Program-made: the position numbers and the translations under genes
In this document: in pieces, positions 33,825 to 42,204 of the stretch
Layout: each line of letters starts with the position of its first letter
How positions within the stretch are numbered: the first letter of the stretch is position 1
The notes under the pieces: model-generated
Databases searched by the model: none
Told to the model about the DNA's origin: nothing
Seen by the model: the letters and a program-made list of their open reading frames with translations, nothing else
Assembly (NCBI GenBank): GCA_028286285.1
Contig: JAQBRV010000001.1
Coordinates: 163,156 to 227,155, forward strand
Length of the DNA stretch: 64,000 nt
From: Candidatus Saccharimonadota bacterium
GTDB lineage: Bacteria > Patescibacteriota > Saccharimonadia > Saccharimonadales > Saccharimonadaceae
Reading direction: 5' to 3'

Positions 33825-34754
33825 ATGTTGAGTTATTATGCCAAGCGCTCATCGGGTGAGGATTTTGAGAAAGTGCAGTCGCCAATCGGCGAATTACTCT
33901 GGGTGCGCGGCGAACACTTTGACGCCAGTGATGCCGCCTCGCTCAGTAAACAGTTTGGTCTCAGCCGAAACATCCTCGAGGATGTCACTGACAGCGGCGA
34001 GCTACCTCGCGCTGATTTTGTTGATGGCAAGGAATATATCTTTTTCCGCGTGCCACAACGCACCAAGAAGGGTAAAGTCCTGACGCGGCCATTCCTGGCC
34101 ATTCTTGATGGTACCCGGTTCTTTAGCTTGTCGCACACCGACACTTTGCTGTCAGCGGAGATTATCCAAAAGGCTGCCAGTTCGGCCTCGGGGGGAGCGG
34201 GGTTACTGCTGGCCACGTTGGCCGGAGTCACGGGAATGTATGAAGAACTGATGCAATATACCTCACGAACCATTCAGGATACCGGACAGCGCCTCCATAC
34301 CCACGAGGTAACCAATCAAGACTTCATCCACTTCGTCACAGTAGAAGATAACCTGAATCAGTATCAGATGAACCTGGAAGGCATTTTGGCGGTCACCAAA
34401 CGCCTCAAGGAGAATTCACATCAAGTGTTCGACGGCCAAGACCAAGAATCGCTTGACGACATCACCCTCCATATCCAGCAGTTGCTGGTCGGCGTCGATA
34501 CCTACTTTAAGAGTGTGGAGAGTATCCGCAATGCTTACGGCACGATTGCTAATAACACCTTGAACGAACGCATGAAGACCCTGACCGTCTTTACTGTCCT
34601 TATTGCGCTGCCGAACGTTTTCTTTGGTATGTATGGCATGAATGTCGATCTTCCGTATGCTGACCAACCGTGGGCTTATGCGGCAGTGACAAGCTTCGCC
34701 ATTGTTTTAATTGGTCTTGTTTATCTAGTTGCAAAACGACTGCGAATCTTCTAG
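33825..34754 (+). CDS. corA: CorA-family divalent cation channel
   Basis: 309 residues. A long cytoplasmic N-terminal domain ends in a helical stalk; two membrane spans lie at the C-terminus (about 250-272 and 284-303). G271-M-N273, the selectivity filter signature of CorA/Mrs2, follows the first span. The family takes up Mg2+ and sometimes Co2+ or Ni2+ as a pentamer. A TATACT lies eight bases before the ATG, close to leaderless spacing. The gene stands alone. Confidence 0.93.
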   Translation: MLSYYAKRSSGEDFEKVQSPIGELLWVRGEHFDASDAASLSKQFGLSRNILEDVTDSGELPRADFVDGKEYIFFRVPQRTKKGKVLTRPFLAILDGTRFFSLSHTDTLLSAEIIQKAASSASGGAGLLLATLAGVTGMYEELMQYTSRTIQDTGQRLHTHEVTNQDFIHFVTVEDNLNQYQMNLEGILAVTKRLKENSHQVFDGQDQESLDDITLHIQQLLVGVDTYFKSVESIRNAYGTIANNTLNERMKTLTVFTVLIALPNVFFGMYGMNVDLPYADQPWAYAAVTSFAIVLIGLVYLVAKRLRIF

Positions 34755-34912
34755 AATAGTAACAATAAGCGTCATACGTGACGCCCTATCTTGACGTGAT
34801 TTTAGAATATTGATACTATTAATGATGTGTCTTGCGCCAAAACACGAAAAATATATTATTTTAAAGGTCGAAGCGCGTGAGGCTGTACATAGTACAAGGA
34901 GTACAAAAACAC

Positions 34913-35005
34913 ATGCCAATAGCAGTCGAATTTGTGTCGAGTAGACGCAAAAAGATCGCAGTGGATGTGGTGCCTGCCGAATGGCAACTGTATATCGCAC
35001 ATTAG
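34913..35005 (+). CDS. Possible 30-residue small protein
   Basis: The 345-base gap between corA and the DsbA-like gene holds this short frame: MPIAVEFVSSRRKKIAVDVV and ten more residues, with AAGGAG 12 bases before the ATG. The composition is protein-like but spacing to the ribosome site is long. Upstream a second 40-codon frame starts at 34824. The gap also holds a hairpin at 35025-35045 and a bidirectional terminator. The frame may be chance. Confidence 0.25.
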   Translation: MPIAVEFVSSRRKKIAVDVVPAEWQLYIAH

Positions 35006-35058
35006 AACGTGTGTTCGAAAATCTCGTAACCCCTTCGAGGGTTACATCCCAAAAAGAA

Positions 35059-35088
35059 ATCACCCCAAGGCACCGGGGTGATTTTGTT
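35059..35088. terminator. Bidirectional Rho-independent terminator
   Basis: ATCACCCC and GGGGTGAT around AAGGCACC, with T-rich tracts on both strands. It would end transcripts from the corA side and from the convergent DsbA-like gene. Confidence 0.8.
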
Positions 35089-35099
35089 TATAAAGAGAA

Positions 35100-35786
35100 C
35101 TACGACTTCAGGGCTTCGTCGAGCAGCGCCTTGAGCTGGCTACCATCTGCTTGAATCGCGTCGGTGGTGACAGTAGTGTCAACCAGGGTTCCATTTAAGA
35201 AGAAGGTAGGTGTACTGTTCACGCCCACTTTTTTTCCGAGGGCTTGATCGAATGATATTTTCTTACCAATTGCGACACTAGCTAGATCTTTAATGAACTG
35301 GTCTTTGTTGGCGCCCGCCTCGATGGCGTACTGTGTGAAAAAGGCGTCGCGCTCAGTCGTGCTAGCGTCTTTCCAGTTGTTCTGGTTGTCAAAGACAATA
35401 TTGTGCATCTCCCAATATTTGCCCTGCAGTCCAGCCGCTTCAACAGCCGCCGCGGCGGCTCGTGCGTTTGGATGGATGCTGGTTAGAGGGAAGTTGCGGA
35501 ACACAAACGTAATTTTAGTGTCATATTCCTCGGTAATGGCTTTGATCTGTGGGTGCGCGCCGCCACAACCCGGGCATTGAAAGTCGCCGTATTCGATCAG
35601 CACAACTTTACTATCTTTTTTACCAAACACATGGTCGGCAATATTACCGTTTTGTTCGCTGGCAGCGAAAATCTGCTCAGCATTAACACTACTGACATCA
35701 ACTTTATTTTTGCTCGAGAGGTAGATCAAGCCACCCAGCACCACAACAACAATAACTGAAAAAACGATCCAAGCTTTTTTATCCAC
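35100..35786 (-). CDS. DsbA-family thioredoxin-fold protein, membrane anchored
   Basis: 228 residues. One N-terminal membrane segment (about 6-24) would anchor it outside. VLIEYGDFQCPGCGGAHPQI carries the CxxC redox pair as CPGC near residue 71-74; FRNFPLTSIHPNA and the cis-proline segment GVNSTPTFFLNG match DsbA-like disulfide oxidoreductases of the Thioredoxin_4 group. It likely forms or repairs disulfides in exported proteins such as the pilins and cysteine-bearing surface proteins seen here. No DsbB or VKOR partner is in the window. Confidence 0.92.
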   Translation of the reverse strand: MDKKAWIVFSVIVVVVLGGLIYLSSKNKVDVSSVNAEQIFAASEQNGNIADHVFGKKDSKVVLIEYGDFQCPGCGGAHPQIKAITEEYDTKITFVFRNFPLTSIHPNARAAAAAVEAAGLQGKYWEMHNIVFDNQNNWKDASTTERDAFFTQYAIEAGANKDQFIKDLASVAIGKKISFDQALGKKVGVNSTPTFFLNGTLVDTTVTTDAIQADGSQLKALLDEALKS

Positions 35787-35854
35787 GAATGAACTCCTTA
35801 CTTTACTATAACTAGTGTAGCGAAAACGGACTGCCAGAACAAGCGAGACTACGC

Positions 35855-35860
35855 TACAAT
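35855..35860 (+). promoter_or_regulatory. -10 box of the CBS-domain gene
   Basis: TACAAT ten bases before ATG 35871, leaving a predicted leader of a few bases. Confidence 0.45.
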
Positions 35861-35870
35861 AGTTGGTACG

Positions 35871-36887
35871 ATGATGACGTTTTTGATACTTCTCTTGGCT
35901 GTCTTGTTCCTGAAGCTTGTGGTAGTGGCCAGCATCCGACCAGTTCGTAGTCCGCTAAGTCTGTTTGAGCTTGAACGCCGGGTAGAGACAGGGGATGGTG
36001 AAGCTAAGCATGTCCTGCGCCGTGAGCGTCTACTACCCGATGTTGAATCGCTACAGCGAGTTACTACGGCGCTTCTATTGGTAGTGTTTGTGGTCATCAG
36101 CGTTGTGGCACTAGAATGGCTATTTGGCATCCTCATCTCTCTTGTGGTTGCGTTGGAATACAGTGCAGTAGCCCGTCTCGGGTTCATTCACCAGTGGGGG
36201 CAGCGACTCTACGAAAAATACGAAGCGCACTTACTCAATTTTGTCGAGAAATGGGCATCGGTTTTTCGATTTATCCGCAGTGCTACGCCAGTACTGCCGG
36301 TCGTCACGCTGAACTCTAAGGATGAGCTTAGCCATTTGGTGGCGGAATCTGGCGCAGTGCTCACAACCGATGAGAGGAAATTGATCATGAATGGTCTTGG
36401 TTTCGAAGCTCGGCTGGTGAGTGAAGTCATGACACCACGTGGTGTCATCGATAGTATTAGTAAGCGTGAACACCTCGGCCCACTGACGCTCGACGAGCTT
36501 CACAAGAAGGGACATAGTCGTTTTCCGGTGATCGACGGTGATATCGATCACGTTATCGGCATGCTCCACATCCAGGATTTATTGACGATCGATGCCAAAC
36601 GCAAATCAACGTCGGTCGAAAAGGCTATGGAGCCACGCGTGTTTTACATTAAGAACTCTCAGACCCTCCAGCATGCTCTTGCCGCCTTCCTGCGTACACA
36701 TCACCACTTATTTGTCGTTATCAATGAGTTTCATGAAACCATTGGACTACTCAGTCTGGAAGATGTGATTGAGGCGATGCTAGGCCGCAAGATTGTGGAT
36801 GAATTCGATGCCCATGAAGATTTACGCGTCGTAGCGGCTCGTAATCCTCGGCATAATAATAAAAGTGAGGGGTCAGTTAATGTCTGA
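35871..36887 (+). CDS. CBS-domain membrane protein, HlyC/CorC (CNNM)-like
   Basis: 338 residues. About three membrane spans in the first 110 residues form a short DUF21-like part; a linker follows; residues about 170-310 hold two CBS motifs with the CorC signature VMTPRGVIDSI and a GHSRFPVIDGDIDHVIGMLHIQDLL segment, then VVINEFHETIGLLSLEDVIEAMLG. Relatives transport Mg2+ or Co2+, and CBS pairs bind adenine nucleotides. The CorC_HlyC C-terminal domain is missing. The 3' end overlaps the next gene by 8 bp. Confidence 0.82.
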   Translation: MMTFLILLLAVLFLKLVVVASIRPVRSPLSLFELERRVETGDGEAKHVLRRERLLPDVESLQRVTTALLLVVFVVISVVALEWLFGILISLVVALEYSAVARLGFIHQWGQRLYEKYEAHLLNFVEKWASVFRFIRSATPVLPVVTLNSKDELSHLVAESGAVLTTDERKLIMNGLGFEARLVSEVMTPRGVIDSISKREHLGPLTLDELHKKGHSRFPVIDGDIDHVIGMLHIQDLLTIDAKRKSTSVEKAMEPRVFYIKNSQTLQHALAAFLRTHHHLFVVINEFHETIGLLSLEDVIEAMLGRKIVDEFDAHEDLRVVAARNPRHNNKSEGSVNV

Positions 36888-37293
36888 AGCCATATCTTCT
36901 AGGCGTATGTCGCCCGCAGAAGGGTTGTCTCATCAGATTCTTGCTTTGCAGCAGTCTATTATGCCTGAGTTAAAAAAGCGAGGAAGGGATCAGTCTACCT
37001 ATGCCGGCCTTGGGTTGCATGCGATGAAGGATCTAATTGGCGCTGGAGAAGTGAGAGTGACGGGTGCGACCTGGACAGAAGAAGAGCTACAGCAAAATGC
37101 GACGGTTTGGGTGAGTCTTACGGCTGATCGTAGCTATAGACTTGATGTGCGAAACGGAGTCTTGAGCGATGCATACGACCAAGATGAGCAGCGAGTCGAT
37201 GACGAAGCTATATTACACAGACTCAGAGCGAAGTTGTTACGCAAGCGCTTGGCCTACCGAGTTATAAATTTGAAGAACTATATCCTAAAGTGA
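36880..37293 (+). CDS. Conserved-looking soluble protein, unknown
   Basis: 137 residues, soluble and mixed alpha/beta in appearance, with a basic C-terminus (LRAKLLRKRLAYRVINLKNY). No domain was recognised. The start at 36880 overlaps the CBS gene by 8 bp and has GAGGGG seven to twelve bases upstream, so translation is probably coupled. It is followed by aspS, which has its own -10 box. Confidence 0.55.
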   Translation: MSEAISSRRMSPAEGLSHQILALQQSIMPELKKRGRDQSTYAGLGLHAMKDLIGAGEVRVTGATWTEEELQQNATVWVSLTADRSYRLDVRNGVLSDAYDQDEQRVDDEAILHRLRAKLLRKRLAYRVINLKNYILK

Positions 37294-37299
37294 TACAAT
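37294..37299 (+). promoter_or_regulatory. -10 box of aspS
   Basis: TACAAT overlapping the end region of the upstream gene, eight bases before ATG 37308. Confidence 0.5.
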
Positions 37300-37307
37300 A
37301 ACCCCAT

Positions 37308-38621
37308 ATGACACGAACATTAACTCGCGAATTAGCCGAGCATATTGGCGAGATCGTCACTATTCAAGGCTGGCTGCATAAAAAACGCCTGCTCGGTGGC
37401 TTGAACTTTCTCAGCGTCCGCGATCGAAGTGGTATTGCGCAGAGTCTCATCGAAGATAAAGAGGAAATTGAAAAACTACGCGGTCTGCAGATCGGCACGG
37501 TCGTGAGCTTTACGGGCACTGTCGTTGCTGACGAGCGCGCACCAGGCGGTGCTGAACTTCACGACGTCTCAGTGCAAGTCGACGTATCAGTGACCGACGA
37601 ACCACCGATCGAGATCGATAAACCAATTAGCCACAAATCAGAGAACCTCGACACGCTATTTGAATACCGCGTGCTGAATGTCCGAAACCTTCAAGAGCAA
37701 AAAATATTCAAAATCCGCGGCAGCCTGACGCGCTACATTCGTGAGTATCTGCAGGCAAATGAGTTTGTTGAAATCGATACACCAAAATTGTTGGCCGAAC
37801 CAACCGAGGGTGGCGCTGAAGTATTCAAACTCGACTATTTCGGTAAAACAGCCACGCTTGCGCAGAGTCCTCAGTTTTACAAGCAGATTATGGTTGGTGC
37901 ATTTGAACGAGTCTACGAAATTGGCCACAGTTACCGCGCCGAACCGAGTGCGACCACGCGTCACCTAACGGAACTCACTATGCTTGATATCGAGATGGGC
38001 TTCGTGAAGGATCACGACGAAGTGCTCGATACTGTCGGCGACATGACACAGCAGGTGCTAAAGCGTGTCTACGACGAACACGCAGCTGACCTCAAGACAC
38101 TAAACGCACCAGAACTCAAATTACCCGAAGACGGCAAGGTTCCGCGCTTTACGATCGCCAAGATTCACGAAATGTACACAGCCGCCACAAAAACTGATGT
38201 GACTGACGAAAAAGATCTGACGCCCGATGAAGAGCGCTGGATCTGCGACTATGCTCGTAAAGAACTCGGGACTGACCTAGTCTACGCCACAGATTTCCCG
38301 GCCGAAGCGGGTAAGTTCTACCACAAGTTCAAAGACGATGGCACTGTTGCCTGGGGCGATCTACTCTTCCGCGGCCTTGAGATCGCCACCGTACCACTGC
38401 GCGAGAACAACTACGAGAAGATGATTGAACAAATGACAGCCGCCGGTCTCGATGTGACCCATGAAGGTTTCAAGTATTACCTACAAGCATTTAAATACGG
38501 CCTGCCCCAACATGGTGGCTGCGGGCTTGGTATCGACCGTCTGGTGCAAAAGACGATTGGCCTGGCCAACGTCAAAGAGGCTACCCTCTTCCCGCGTGAT
38601 ATTAATCGTTTGACGCCGTAG
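37308..38621 (+). CDS. aspS: Aspartate--tRNA(Asp/Asn) ligase, archaeal type, predicted non-discriminating
   Basis: 437 residues, the archaeal/eukaryotic AspRS size without the GAD insertion of bacterial AspRS. An OB-fold anticodon domain (about 1-100) is followed by the class II core: motif 2 with YRAEPSATTRHLTE, the flipping-loop region AEPTEGGAEVFKLDYF and motif 3 GLGIDRL. In Thermococcus-type enzymes Trp26 and Lys85 mark discriminating AspRS, and His and Pro at those sites mark non-discriminating ones. The aligned residues here are H24 and P79, so Asp-tRNA-Asn is a predicted product, to be amidated by GatCAB. Confidence 0.92.
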   Translation: MTRTLTRELAEHIGEIVTIQGWLHKKRLLGGLNFLSVRDRSGIAQSLIEDKEEIEKLRGLQIGTVVSFTGTVVADERAPGGAELHDVSVQVDVSVTDEPPIEIDKPISHKSENLDTLFEYRVLNVRNLQEQKIFKIRGSLTRYIREYLQANEFVEIDTPKLLAEPTEGGAEVFKLDYFGKTATLAQSPQFYKQIMVGAFERVYEIGHSYRAEPSATTRHLTELTMLDIEMGFVKDHDEVLDTVGDMTQQVLKRVYDEHAADLKTLNAPELKLPEDGKVPRFTIAKIHEMYTAATKTDVTDEKDLTPDEERWICDYARKELGTDLVYATDFPAEAGKFYHKFKDDGTVAWGDLLFRGLEIATVPLRENNYEKMIEQMTAAGLDVTHEGFKYYLQAFKYGLPQHGGCGLGIDRLVQKTIGLANVKEATLFPRDINRLTP

Positions 38622-38651
38622 TTCCATACTCGTATGCGCTGTAAAATGTGG

Positions 38652-39263
38652 CTAAACACTAGGCATGTTGTCGAGCGATTGCCAAATATACCAACTAGCG
38701 ACTGATTCGTAGGGGTGCCAATTGTTTTTATGGGCGATGGTCTCGATCGTCTCGACGTCGGGGATCGAACTCAGTTCGTAAAGTTTCATAATGCCATTTC
38801 TAATGCCCAAATCCCCGACAGGCAGTACGTCGAGCCGACCCATGCAAAACATGAGGAACATATGAACCGTCCAGACACCGATACCTTTGACTTTGGTTAG
38901 CTCGTCGATGATTGCTTGGTTCGAAAGACTATCGAGTGTATCAAATCTGACTGTGCCGTCCAGAATTTTCACAGCCAAATCCTGAATGTAGCGAGCCTTA
39001 GGTCGGGATAGTCCAACGGCTCGGAGTTCCTCGACATCCTTTTCGAGGATTTGTTCGGGTGAGGGAAAATTACCACCAAACAAATCTTTGAACCGACCTT
39101 CGATAGTGCGAGCGGCTTTGACACTGAGCTGTTGCGAGATAATGCTATCGACTAGTTCATGGTAGTAGTTAGTGTGCGGCAAAAATTCAGGCTTGCTATA
39201 CGTCTCCATTAACATTGCTAAGCGCGGATCGGATTTTGAAAGGTGGGCAAGAGCGTTTTCCAT
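38652..39263 (-). CDS. DNA-3-methyladenine glycosylase II, AlkA-like
   Basis: 203 residues, HhH-GPD fold without the N-terminal TBP-like domain of E. coli AlkA. SIISQQLSVKAA opens the fold, LTKVKGIGVWTVHMFLMF is the helix-hairpin-helix, and LPVGDLGIRNG carries the catalytic aspartate. It removes alkylated bases such as 3-methyladenine. It lies 5 bp after the metallo-hydrolase gene and probably shares the msrA promoter, giving a damage-response operon. Confidence 0.9.
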   Translation of the reverse strand: MENALAHLSKSDPRLAMLMETYSKPEFLPHTNYYHELVDSIISQQLSVKAARTIEGRFKDLFGGNFPSPEQILEKDVEELRAVGLSRPKARYIQDLAVKILDGTVRFDTLDSLSNQAIIDELTKVKGIGVWTVHMFLMFCMGRLDVLPVGDLGIRNGIMKLYELSSIPDVETIETIAHKNNWHPYESVASWYIWQSLDNMPSV

Positions 39264-39268
39264 GCAGG

Positions 39269-39901
39269 TTAAATATCTAACGGCTCCGTCAGTCGTTGAT
39301 ACGAGCCCCCGTAACTTTCAGCGAATAATGGTACCATGCGGTCAGGGAGCGTTTTACCAATTTCAGACAATACGGCGTCATGGGTTGGAAAGGCCAAGCG
39401 TGGCCGTACTGTCGTTAGATAATCCATCACTTCACTAATCTTGAGCCAAGGCGCGCTAACCGGCAGGGCTAAAACATCGACAGGTTTTTTGGGCAGAGTG
39501 AACGAATCACCAGGATAGTACACCAGATCGTCGATCATCACGCCAAGATTTGCAACCACCGGCATCGACGGGTGAATGACGGCATGTTCGCCGCCAAAGA
39601 ATTCAAGTTGGAAGGGTCCAACAGCGATAGCTTCGCCGGATGAAACAGCTTGATGTGGTAGAGTGTCGCCTAGTTGTTTGACGACATTCTCGTGCGCATA
39701 AATGATCGCATCGGGGTTATGCGCGATAATGGCGCCAAGCGCGGCTGGGTCAAAGTGATCGGTGTGTTCATGGGTCACCACGACACCGACAACGTTTTCA
39801 GGAACAGTGAAATCACTAGTAAATATGCCTGGGTCGACCACGACAACTTTGCCATCTTTTTCTACTATAAAACACGCGTGTTCGAATTTTGTTAATTTCA
39901 T
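39269..39901 (-). CDS. Metallo-beta-lactamase-fold hydrolase, UlaG-like
   Basis: 210 residues. VVVTHEHTDHFDP supplies the HxHxDH metal motif, IVEKDGKVVVVDPG the opening strand, and PGDSF the third metal ligand; the ending with LAFPTHDAVLSE carries the final histidine. The size and order match the small UlaG-like or YycJ-like MBL hydrolases acting on phosphodiesters or esters. Substrate unknown. It overlaps the msrA stop by 4 bp and precedes alkA, so is co-translated in a repair-themed operon. Confidence 0.85.
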   Translation of the reverse strand: MKLTKFEHACFIVEKDGKVVVVDPGIFTSDFTVPENVVGVVVTHEHTDHFDPAALGAIIAHNPDAIIYAHENVVKQLGDTLPHQAVSSGEAIAVGPFQLEFFGGEHAVIHPSMPVVANLGVMIDDLVYYPGDSFTLPKKPVDVLALPVSAPWLKISEVMDYLTTVRPRLAFPTHDAVLSEIGKTLPDRMVPLFAESYGGSYQRLTEPLDI

Positions 39902-40428
39902 ACGTCCTCCTTAAACCATTTTGTATATGCCTGGCGGGCTTTACTAATCTTTGGCTCGATCACGATCGAGCAGTAGCCATTCCCTGGATTATTATTGAAA
40001 TAATCTTGGTGTTCAGGCTCGGCTTCGTAGAACTTCTCAAGTGGCGTCAGTTCGGTGACGATCGGATCATCCCAGTGGGCTTTAGTGCGTTCGATCGCTG
40101 CTTGGAAATCGCTTTTCTGGGCGTCGTCGGCATGAAACATCGCTGAGCGATATTGTGAGCCCTTGTCGTTGCCTTGCTGGTTGAGAGTGGTGGGGTTGTG
40201 GATCAAAAAGAATATATCCAAAATTGTCTCGGCTGGGATGACAGATTCATCAAAGGTAACTTGCACGCTTTCGGTGTGACCTGTTTTTCCGGAAGCCACT
40301 GCGTTGTAATGAGCATCCTCAGCCGAACCGCCCGCATAGCCGCAGAGCGACGACTCGACACCCTTTAGCCGCCGAAATACGGCGTCCAAGCACCAAAAAC
40401 AACCTCCAGCTAATGTGTACGTAACCAT
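39898..40428 (-). CDS. msrA: Peptide methionine (S)-S-oxide reductase
   Basis: 176 residues. LAGGCFWCLDAVF near the N-terminus contains the catalytic cysteine in the GCFWC motif, and VSTGYAGG-equivalent LCGYAGG follows. It reduces methionine-S-sulfoxide in oxidised proteins. The ORF is open upstream, but ATG 40428 is chosen because the family starts there and a TATAAT lies exactly six bases before it. It leads the msrA-MBL-alkA operon, divergent from the MutY-like gene. No MsrB is seen here. Confidence 0.95.
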   Translation of the reverse strand: MVTYTLAGGCFWCLDAVFRRLKGVESSLCGYAGGSAEDAHYNAVASGKTGHTESVQVTFDESVIPAETILDIFFLIHNPTTLNQQGNDKGSQYRSAMFHADDAQKSDFQAAIERTKAHWDDPIVTELTPLEKFYEAEPEHQDYFNNNPGNGYCSIVIEPKISKARQAYTKWFKEDV

Positions 40429-40457
40429 ATACCTATTATACGCTTTATAATAAGACG
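40429..40457. promoter_or_regulatory. Back-to-back leaderless promoters between msrA and the MutY-like gene
   Basis: The whole divergent intergenic region is 29 bases. TATAAT on the minus strand (40440-40435) is six bases from the msrA ATG, and TATAAT on the plus strand (40446-40451) is six bases from ATG 40458. The two -10 boxes are five bases apart, so each -35 must lie inside or beyond the other gene's start. Confidence 0.7.
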
Positions 40458-41258
40458 ATGATGAACCAAGAATTCCGGGAGCTTGTCTGGCAGAAAGGTC
40501 GTGAACTATATCGCGATATGCCATGGCGCGACGATACGCGACCGTACTTTGCGTTGGTCAGTGAGCTGATGTTGCAGCAAACACAGGTGGATAGGGTCGT
40601 GCCGAAATTTGAAGGCTTCATTACAGCTTTTCCAGACGAGATGTCACTTGCCCAGGCCAGTTTGGCTGACGTGTTGAAGCACTGGCAGGGGCTGGGGTAT
40701 AACCGTCGGGCAAAATATCTGCACGAGGCCGCGAAAAAGATAGTGACGGAATTTAAAGGCGAATTTCCAAGTACATTCGATGACTTAGTGTCGCTTCCTG
40801 GCGTCGGCAAGAATACGGCCGGAGCGATCCTGGCCTATAGCTTCAACCAGCCCGCGATTTTCATCGAAACAAATATCCGCACCGTCTATCTGCATCATTT
40901 TTTTCACGATGGTACGACTATTCATGACAGAGAGATTGTTGCTCTGCTCGAGGCCACGATTGATCCAGAGCATCCACGTGAATGGTACTGGGCGCTGATG
41001 GATTATGGTAATTTCCTTAAGCGTAGTGGACGAGGGCGACTGCAACAAAGCAAGCATTACAAAAAACAGACACCACTGAAGGGCAGTGTACGCGAGGTGC
41101 GTGGGCAGATCATTACGGCGTTGGCTAGCCATGATATGACGCGAGTTCAGCTTTCACAGCAACTAAGAGCCGACGCACGATTTGAAAGCGCACTGAGTGG
41201 ATTGATGAAAGACGGGTTGGTGGAGGAATCAGCCGACAAACTCCATTTGACCAAATAG
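40458..41258 (+). CDS. MutY-like HhH-GPD glycosylase lacking the Fe-S cluster
   Basis: 266 residues. SELMLQQTQV with E36 matches the MutY catalytic glutamate, LPGVGKNTAGAI is the helix-hairpin-helix, and FIETNIRTV matches the segment that in MutY reads LDGNVKRV. The catalytic Asp of that segment is Glu137 here. The four C-terminal cysteines of the [4Fe-4S] loop are absent, and there is no MutT-like 8-oxoG domain; a short winged-helix-like end replaces it. Cluster-free MutY homologues are known, so it may still act on A:8-oxoG, but specificity is uncertain. Confidence 0.82.
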   Translation: MMNQEFRELVWQKGRELYRDMPWRDDTRPYFALVSELMLQQTQVDRVVPKFEGFITAFPDEMSLAQASLADVLKHWQGLGYNRRAKYLHEAAKKIVTEFKGEFPSTFDDLVSLPGVGKNTAGAILAYSFNQPAIFIETNIRTVYLHHFFHDGTTIHDREIVALLEATIDPEHPREWYWALMDYGNFLKRSGRGRLQQSKHYKKQTPLKGSVREVRGQIITALASHDMTRVQLSQQLRADARFESALSGLMKDGLVEESADKLHLTK

Positions 41259-41284
41259 GGTGTAGCAGGGGATAATAGACGAAC

Positions 41285-41827
41285 ATGGTGAATAAAAAAC
41301 GATTTTCTATTTTTCTCACGACCACACTATTGATAGGCGCAGTGTTTATCAGTAGCACTGTATTGGCTGAGGACAGCAGTACAATTACCGATCTTCAGCT
41401 AGTGCAGATACGTGCTCGCTGCAGCGAAGTAAAATCGACACTCGGTCGTGTCCATGCCAATGATGCGCTGCTGCGGGTTAATCGCGGTCAGCTATACGAA
41501 CGACTGTCAACAAAACTCGCCGTTCCTCTCAATAGTCGGATTGCCGTGAATCGTCTCGATGGCAACTCACTCTTGACCGTAACCAGTAAGTACGACCAGG
41601 ATCTCAATGATTTTAGGACACACTACCAAGCATATGAGGAACAACTCTCATCAACCATGAAGATCGACTGCGTCAACCAGCCCGCCAAGTTTTATGATAA
41701 TCTGCAGATTGCGCGCGAGAAGCGACAGGTGGTATATGAATCAACCCAGAAACTCGCGGCTGATATCGGTGAGTACAAACAGGCCTTTACCGAGTTTGCG
41801 CGGTCATATCGGGAGAAGAAATCATGA
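41285..41827 (+). CDS. Exported helical protein, unknown
   Basis: 180 residues. A basic start and hydrophobic segment ending TVLAED look like a Sec signal peptide. The rest is mostly helical with charged heptad-like stretches (AYEEQLSSTM, REKRQVVYESTQKLAADIGEYK) and two or three cysteines. A GATAAT lies eight bases before the ATG. It overlaps the next gene by 4 bp (ATGA), so the two unknown proteins are coupled and may form one complex at the outer membrane face. Confidence 0.6.
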   Translation: MVNKKRFSIFLTTTLLIGAVFISSTVLAEDSSTITDLQLVQIRARCSEVKSTLGRVHANDALLRVNRGQLYERLSTKLAVPLNSRIAVNRLDGNSLLTVTSKYDQDLNDFRTHYQAYEEQLSSTMKIDCVNQPAKFYDNLQIAREKRQVVYESTQKLAADIGEYKQAFTEFARSYREKKS

Positions 41828-42201
41828 CCGAAGAACAGCACGACGAGCACCGCGCCTACCAGCTTGCGAAGAATCGTTTTGTGATACTCATCGCGTCTTC
41901 AATCGCTATCGCCCTCCTGCTCGTTAGTGTTGCGCTGGCACTGTATGCCTGGAGTGGCGCCGCCCAGGTTGATTTGAGTCGACCTGGCTACGACAACATT
42001 CGCAATCAGATTAGCGGAGCCGGAGAACCAACTGCCTTTCCAAGTAGTGGTTTGATTGATAAAGACGTGCTCGATAGTTTTGAAAAGCTCTACGACACAA
42101 CAGCTACGCAGGTGACATCAGTCAATGCGTTTGAAGGTGGGGCACTCAGCGACGAAGCGCTGCGGATCAACGAAGATCCAGCCGCGACAGCCAACCAGTA
42201 G
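41824..42201 (+). CDS. Single-span membrane protein, unknown
   Basis: 125 residues: a charged cytoplasmic N-terminus (EEQHDEHRAYQLAKNRF), one membrane span at about 19-41 and an acidic outer domain of about 85 residues without cysteine. No family recognised. The 4-bp overlap with the upstream exported protein suggests partner proteins. Confidence 0.6.
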   Translation: MTEEQHDEHRAYQLAKNRFVILIASSIAIALLLVSVALALYAWSGAAQVDLSRPGYDNIRNQISGAGEPTAFPSSGLIDKDVLDSFEKLYDTTATQVTSVNAFEGGALSDEALRINEDPAATANQ

Positions 42202-42204
42202 CTG

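Noticed and set aside
34725..35063. 112-codon minus-strand frame after corA
   Set aside because: It overlaps the corA end and a terminator, and the translation shows no domain or sensible start.
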